Shown piece after piece: positions 31,285-35,191 of a DNA stretch of 35,191 nt. The stretch is from assembly GCA_016926295.1 (NCBI GenBank), contig JAFGOX010000041.1:1-35191 (forward strand), in the 5' to 3' direction. The translations under genes were made by a program, and so were the position numbers. The stretch comes from Candidatus Iainarchaeum sp. (GTDB taxonomy: Archaea; Iainarchaeota; Iainarchaeia; JAFGOX01). A model generated the notes under the pieces. It was not told the DNA's origin. It searched no databases and was given only the letters and a program-made list of their open reading frames with translations. The number at the start of each line of letters is the position of its first letter. Positions within the stretch are counted from its first letter, which is position 1.

Positions 31285-31713
31285 TTAAATCTTCTTGGTT
31301 TCCTTGAGTTTCCGGATAAACTTCCTGGCCTCCATCAAATCGCCCTCAGAAGGCAATCCTCTGTTATGTAATAAGTATAACAAGCTACCTTTACAGCCCC
31401 ATCTCCCTACAATGTTTGCGCTTTTAGCGTTTAATATATCTGCCATCTCGCGCAGGGCATCATCGTCAAAACCGTAAGTCCCGAACAAAATAACTTTCAG
31501 ACCGACCAAATCATCCAAGCTATTGAGGAACTTAACTATTTCCTTGGACGCAGACTTATTATAGCAACCTGTACCCACAGCCAGCAAATCAACATCGCCG
31601 ATTGAAACTACGTTCTTCACGTCTTCAGCAGTTGTACCAATCTCCTCGGCAATTGCATCAGCTACTTTTTTAGTATTTCCTGTGAGAGTTGAGTAAATTA
31701 CTTTAACATTCAT
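31285..31713 (-). CDS. Flavodoxin
   Basis: Flavodoxins are small FMN-binding electron carriers. The 142-residue product starts NVKVIYSTLTGNTKKVADAIAEE, with the TLTGNT phosphate-binding loop. It has VGTGCYNKSASKEIVKFLNSL for the second FMN loop (residues about 51-71) and VILFGTYGFDDDALREM for the third. The C-terminal part, WGCKGSLLYLLHN, is shorter than usual. I chose ATG 31713, which has AGGTGAAATT just upstream; an in-frame ATG 51 nt earlier would add a short hydrophobic peptide without a family match. Its redox partner is unknown. It lies 25 nt before the zinc-ribbon gene on the same strand. Confidence 0.88.
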   Translation of the reverse strand: MNVKVIYSTLTGNTKKVADAIAEEIGTTAEDVKNVVSIGDVDLLAVGTGCYNKSASKEIVKFLNSLDDLVGLKVILFGTYGFDDDALREMADILNAKSANIVGRWGCKGSLLYLLHNRGLPSEGDLMEARKFIRKLKETKKI

Positions 31714-31863
31714 AATTTCACCTGAACAGCATCCTATAAACAGAATAGGAATATGTGGCATCATCTAATTATTTGGCGCATTTATTGTGCGCTTACAACT
31801 AACCTGTGGCTTATATAAAAAGTTAAGTTTTTATGCAAAGCAGTAATTATAGATAGTGATAAT

Positions 31864-32394
31864 ATGGCGGTTCTGGATTTACTTTGGCTTCCGGTTTTTG
31901 CACTTATTGGAGCATTGATTCCTACATTGTTAATTATCCCCTTGGTTTTCATCGGAGTTTATCTTTACAGGCACTTCCAAAAGCATCTTGAAGGATGGAC
32001 ATGGATAATGCTTGTGCTCCTTGTATCCTTTATATTAATATTCATAGTGTCAACGATACTGTATTTCACCCCGTCAATAATCTCGCCATATCAAAGCTCA
32101 ACCCCTGAAGACGGGCTGATAATAGAAAATCCTATAGACAATGTAATCTACACATTTATGGCTGCTTTATTCTCGGTTTTCCTTAAATCCCTGGCCTTTA
32201 CAACCTTTACATTACCCTTTATATTCGTGGGCGACTATATATATGATAAGGTGAAAGCTAAAATTAAGCATGAACAGGGCTGGATTGTGGGGGTATTGGC
32301 AGGCACATATGTCACAGTGTTCATATTCGTACTAATAAGCTATATTTTACCTTGGTTCTATCCAAGCTTGGCTTACATGCTGTTCTTCATGTGA
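31864..32394 (+). CDS. Four-helix membrane protein, unknown function
   Basis: The 176-residue product has four predicted transmembrane helices: about 8-32, 46-68, 95-125 and 145-172. They are joined by a short extracellular loop (FTPSIISPYQSSTPEDGLIIENPIDN) and a basic cytosolic one (YDKVKAKIKHEQG). GTGATA lies just before the ATG. Four nt separate its stop from the start of the very large secreted-protein gene, so they are probably one operon. No family is recognised. A membrane partner or export aid for the downstream protein is only a guess. Confidence 0.75.
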   Translation: MAVLDLLWLPVFALIGALIPTLLIIPLVFIGVYLYRHFQKHLEGWTWIMLVLLVSFILIFIVSTILYFTPSIISPYQSSTPEDGLIIENPIDNVIYTFMAALFSVFLKSLAFTTFTLPFIFVGDYIYDKVKAKIKHEQGWIVGVLAGTYVTVFIFVLISYILPWFYPSLAYMLFFM

Positions 32395-32398
32395 GAAA

Positions 32399-35191
32399 AT
32401 GAATCAGTATATCAAAACCACCTTAAGCGTTTGCGCAATTTATCTTATTTTGCTAAGTGTGGTTGCAAGTTCAGTAGACGCACAGGCATATACGGGCCCT
32501 TTGGACTGCAATGACCGCGCGGGCTGTGATACAATCAGCCTGAGCAAAGAAGATGTTGACAGACTTTGGCAAGGACTGTATGGTGGAGATTCCCCAGTAA
32601 CTTTCCAGTCAGTTGAAGGAGGAGTTCTAACAGGGGTAAAATCAGATGTAGATGAAATCGTGACAACAGACGAATCCGGAGAGATTGCGCACGACCAGGA
32701 AATATCAACAGAGGAATTCTTCTGGGCCGGGCATCCTTTGGACAACCAGGTATGTCTGGGTCCGTTCTCTTTGGGTGCGCACATAACAAGAGACCTCAGA
32801 GTTGCGCAATGTCTTTCTGCAACAACAGAAGAGGCAAGGCAAAACTGCGAGGGCGTTTACGGTGACAATGACTTGATTGCAGACCTGAAAGCAGAAGTCG
32901 GAGCAGCACCGGACTACACAAAGAAGAACACTCTGATTAACGCAAGCTTCAACTCAAACATGCTTTGCTCCTCAGGGAACAACTGCAACTTTATCATATT
33001 CAGCGAATTCGAGAAAACATTCAACTTCACTTTGAGCGTTGTTGACATTGTTACAATTGCCGCGCCGGTTGTCGGAAAGGTCGCAACAACAAAAATACTT
33101 GGCGGAAAATCGGTTCTGGAAAGACTTAAGGTTGTCGGCGATGACTCATGGACAGAATCAATCCCCATACTCAAAACAATAGTCAAGAAATCCTATCCGG
33201 GGGCTTACAAAGACGAAGTTGCGGACATGATAGAAGCAAAATTCAAGTCAAGTAATGTTCTCAGATCAAAATACGGGGATGAAGGGTACAAATCATTCAA
33301 AAGCGTAAAAGATATTGACGGGGCACTTGATGACATTTACAAGAAAATGAGCCCGCGAGGTTTGGGCGAAACAGACGATGCGGCAAGACTTCAATTGCAG
33401 GCATTAAGAACCGAAGTTGCAAAGAAAGAGGCAAACATGGCAAAGGCTGGCGGAGGCTTCTATAACTCAAAAAAAGGAAGATGGGTCTCTGAAGACGATT
33501 ACGCTAGTGCGATAGCACCAGATGCAAAAACCAGCGACATAACTAATGTAGCTGATAATCTTTACGATGATGCTGCGTTAAAGAAAGCAGCACAGGCAAA
33601 CCCCACAGGGGGGATTGGTGATTTTGTAAGGGTGCCTGACCCTAAGGTTACTGCACCTGATAACCTTAAAATTTTAGATGATGAAGTAACAGAGCAAATT
33701 GCAAAATACAGATGGTCCACTGATGCCACAACAGGTGGAGCCCCGGGACTGGACTGGGCACAAGCAACAGACCAACAAAAAGAAATCTACAAACAAATAG
33801 CAATAAACGAGCAGAAGAAAGCTGTGCTTAATGGCGGAACAATTGAATTTGTTACTGACCAGGGCGCTACATATAAAGTAACCATTGACAAAACTGACGC
33901 TGAAGCATTTTCAAAAGAAATCATAAAAAAAGATGTATTAACAAAATCAACTAGTAGCGGAGGCTACATAGGCCTAACTGAAGAAGCAGGAGGAAAAATA
34001 CCTGCGCTTCCAAAAACATGGAGTGAAAAATACCTGCCTTCAGCAGCAGACCAGCAAAGTGTGGCAAAAGCCTACGCAGCAAAATTCGGAAAGTACACAG
34101 GCTATTATGGTTATCAGTTAATACTTAGGCCTGTAGGAAGGAACATTTTGAGAACTGCCGGCGGGGCAATCGGACTTCCAGTCGCAAGCTTCGCAGCTTA
34201 CAGAATACCTGCAAACTGGAGCACAGTCTACATGAAGCCCGGAAGTGAAAATGAAATTTACGATGACGCTTACATTGACATTTTATACAACAGGGAAGAC
34301 GACCCGAAGAACCCCTTCTCTGCTGACGGATTGGGAAATGGAAACCTGTTGCAAAGCTACATGGTACTGCTTGCAAGGCTTCCAGCAAACCTGCCAGTAG
34401 TTGGAGACGGGGTGCAGTCATGGATTGACGACCAGGAAAGAACAGACCACGTCGGAGACGGACAGGTGTATGTAACTTCACTGCCATTCGGAAAAACAGA
34501 AGAAGAGGCATCTTTCTCTGCGCAGGAAGGCGTTTTCATAATCAACAACGGAAAAACAAGCTTCTCTGCAAATGCATTGAGAATGTATGCGCTTGAGCTT
34601 CCTGACTCAGACGACAGGGAATTAGGACCTGTTGTTGCCACATACGCTCACCACACAGACCTTTCAATGCGCATGGCCGCAGGTGAGGGCGGACTTTCAG
34701 AAGGCGAGATAAATATCGGAGACGCAGCTAACAATAAAGAAGGCTGCTCGGACAATCCGTTAACTTATGATTTATTAGAGAAGACAGGAACAATGGGCGA
34801 AGGAACAAGATTAAACCTGAGTGCGGCAACTATTTTGACCGCATTCAACAACAACATGTGGCCGATACTTGGAACTTCATTCGCTGCAGCATCAGGACCT
34901 GTCGGGATTGCAGCATTAGTGCCAACACTTCTTGGACAGTGGGTAATCAATGAGTACGTAGTTGGCGACTGCATTGATACAACAGGTGGTTATTTCGTCA
35001 CAGGCCACCTTACAAAAGAGGAAGACGCTGCAGACGCAGGAGACATAGCAACTGACCTGGCGAATGCAGGAAAAGATTTCTTATCACCAACCTCAACAAG
35101 CGATGTACTTCCAACTCCGGATATATTAAAGGAAATAGATGCAAACGTCGCATCAATGCTGGGGGAAGCAGCAGGCGAACACCCGAAAATA
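32399..35191 (+). CDS. Very large secreted protein of unknown function (3' end outside window)
   Basis: From ATG 32399 the frame stays open for 931 codons to the last base and continues beyond. Residues 1-30 are a signal peptide (IKTTLSVCAIYLILLSVVAS, then VDAQA). The mature part begins YTGPLDCNDRAGCDTISLS and is rich in Asp, Ala, Gly and Thr, with scattered cysteines, for example LDNQVCLGPFSLGAHITRD and MLCSSGNNCNFIIF. Helical, charged stretches alternate with hydrophobic ones (IPILKTIVKKSYPGAYKDEV; SFAAASGPVGIAALVPTLLG). I see no known catalytic motif and no repeat of a common adhesin domain. Codon and base use match the neighbours. It is probably an exported or surface-attached protein, four nt after the four-helix membrane protein. 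Confidence 0.8.
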   Translation, partial: MNQYIKTTLSVCAIYLILLSVVASSVDAQAYTGPLDCNDRAGCDTISLSKEDVDRLWQGLYGGDSPVTFQSVEGGVLTGVKSDVDEIVTTDESGEIAHDQEISTEEFFWAGHPLDNQVCLGPFSLGAHITRDLRVAQCLSATTEEARQNCEGVYGDNDLIADLKAEVGAAPDYTKKNTLINASFNSNMLCSSGNNCNFIIFSEFEKTFNFTLSVVDIVTIAAPVVGKVATTKILGGKSVLERLKVVGDDSWTESIPILKTIVKKSYPGAYKDEVADMIEAKFKSSNVLRSKYGDEGYKSFKSVKDIDGALDDIYKKMSPRGLGETDDAARLQLQALRTEVAKKEANMAKAGGGFYNSKKGRWVSEDDYASAIAPDAKTSDITNVADNLYDDAALKKAAQANPTGGIGDFVRVPDPKVTAPDNLKILDDEVTEQIAKYRWSTDATTGGAPGLDWAQATDQQKEIYKQIAINEQKKAVLNGGTIEFVTDQGATYKVTIDKTDAEAFSKEIIKKDVLTKSTSSGGYIGLTEEAGGKIPALPKTWSEKYLPSAADQQSVAKAYAAKFGKYTGYYGYQLILRPVGRNILRTAGGAIGLPVASFAAYRIPANWSTVYMKPGSENEIYDDAYIDILYNREDDPKNPFSADGLGNGNLLQSYMVLLARLPANLPVVGDGVQSWIDDQERTDHVGDGQVYVTSLPFGKTEEEASFSAQEGVFIINNGKTSFSANALRMYALELPDSDDRELGPVVATYAHHTDLSMRMAAGEGGLSEGEINIGDAANNKEGCSDNPLTYDLLEKTGTMGEGTRLNLSAATILTAFNNNMWPILGTSFAAASGPVGIAALVPTLLGQWVINEYVVGDCIDTTGGYFVTGHLTKEEDAADAGDIATDLANAGKDFLSPTSTSDVLPTPDILKEIDANVASMLGEAAGEHPKI

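Noticed and set aside
32440-34974. Several minus-strand frames of 70-128 codons
   Set aside because: All are shadows of the single uninterrupted 931-codon plus-strand frame that starts at 32399 and runs off the window.

Overview
The window is archaeal chromosome. Diagnostic genes are a two-repeat TATA-binding protein, RNA polymerase subunit Rpo4, ribosomal proteins eL21 and eL42 (L44e), archaeal-type uL10 and P-stalk L12, a tRNA-splicing endonuclease, archaeal TATA-box promoters with many leaderless starts, and a C/D box guide RNA. The gene order ftsZ-secE-spt5-rpl11-(rpl1-rpl10-rpl12) is euryarchaeal-like. The AMP phosphorylase / ribose-1,5-bisphosphate isomerase pair, the many unrecognised small membrane and secreted proteins, and what looks like a decayed KsgA/Dim1 suggest a reduced-genome lineage such as a DPANN archaeon. 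I cannot name the taxon from sequence alone.

Layout. 1-270: 3' end of a secreted or pilin-like protein. 352-469 (-): a 5S rRNA with no other rRNA beside it. 513-3507: an information-processing block with tbp (-) divergent from eL21-rpo4-DUF655 (+), then a small coiled-coil gene (-) and a KsgA/Dim1-like gene whose SAM-binding and catalytic motifs are missing. 3504-5957 (-): an AMP-salvage operon. 6051-12294 (+): ftsZ, secE, spt5, uL11, a six-PKD-domain membrane-anchored surface protein inserted into the ribosomal cluster, then uL1, uL10 and L12, ended by a terminator-like inverted repeat. 12373-14808 (+): a two-helix membrane protein and an ATPase-less, membrane-anchored Lon-type (S16) protease. 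14811-22292 (-): a membrane protein, SMC carrying a 618-residue LAGLIDADG intein inside its Walker A motif, and a cation/proton antiporter.

22399-22888: eL42 (+), then on the minus strand tRNA-Phe followed by a TATA box and a well-formed C/D box sRNA. 22998-28372: two secreted, C-terminally anchored Ig-like surface proteins (+) flank two small hypothetical genes (+), a multi-helix membrane protein (-) and a TrmB-type regulator (-). 28369-31713: tRNA endonuclease and a USP-like protein (-), a Yip1-like membrane protein (+), a membrane-anchored Lys/Pro-rich zinc-ribbon protein (-) and a flavodoxin (-). 31864-35191 (+): a four-helix membrane protein and a very large secreted protein of unknown function that runs off the window.

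The strongest unusual signals are: (1) the SMC P-loop intein; (2) the KsgA/Dim1 pseudoenzyme in the syntenic ksgA position; (3) the C/D box sRNA behind tRNA-Phe; (4) a 17-codon leader ORF and two tandem hairpins directly before rpl11; (5) the PKD surface protein between rpl11 and rpl1; and (6) the unknown >=931-residue secreted protein. No CRISPR array, insertion sequence or prophage is visible. No stretch over 300 bases lacks a gene; the longest gaps are 25594-25869 and 26635-26845 and both are described.
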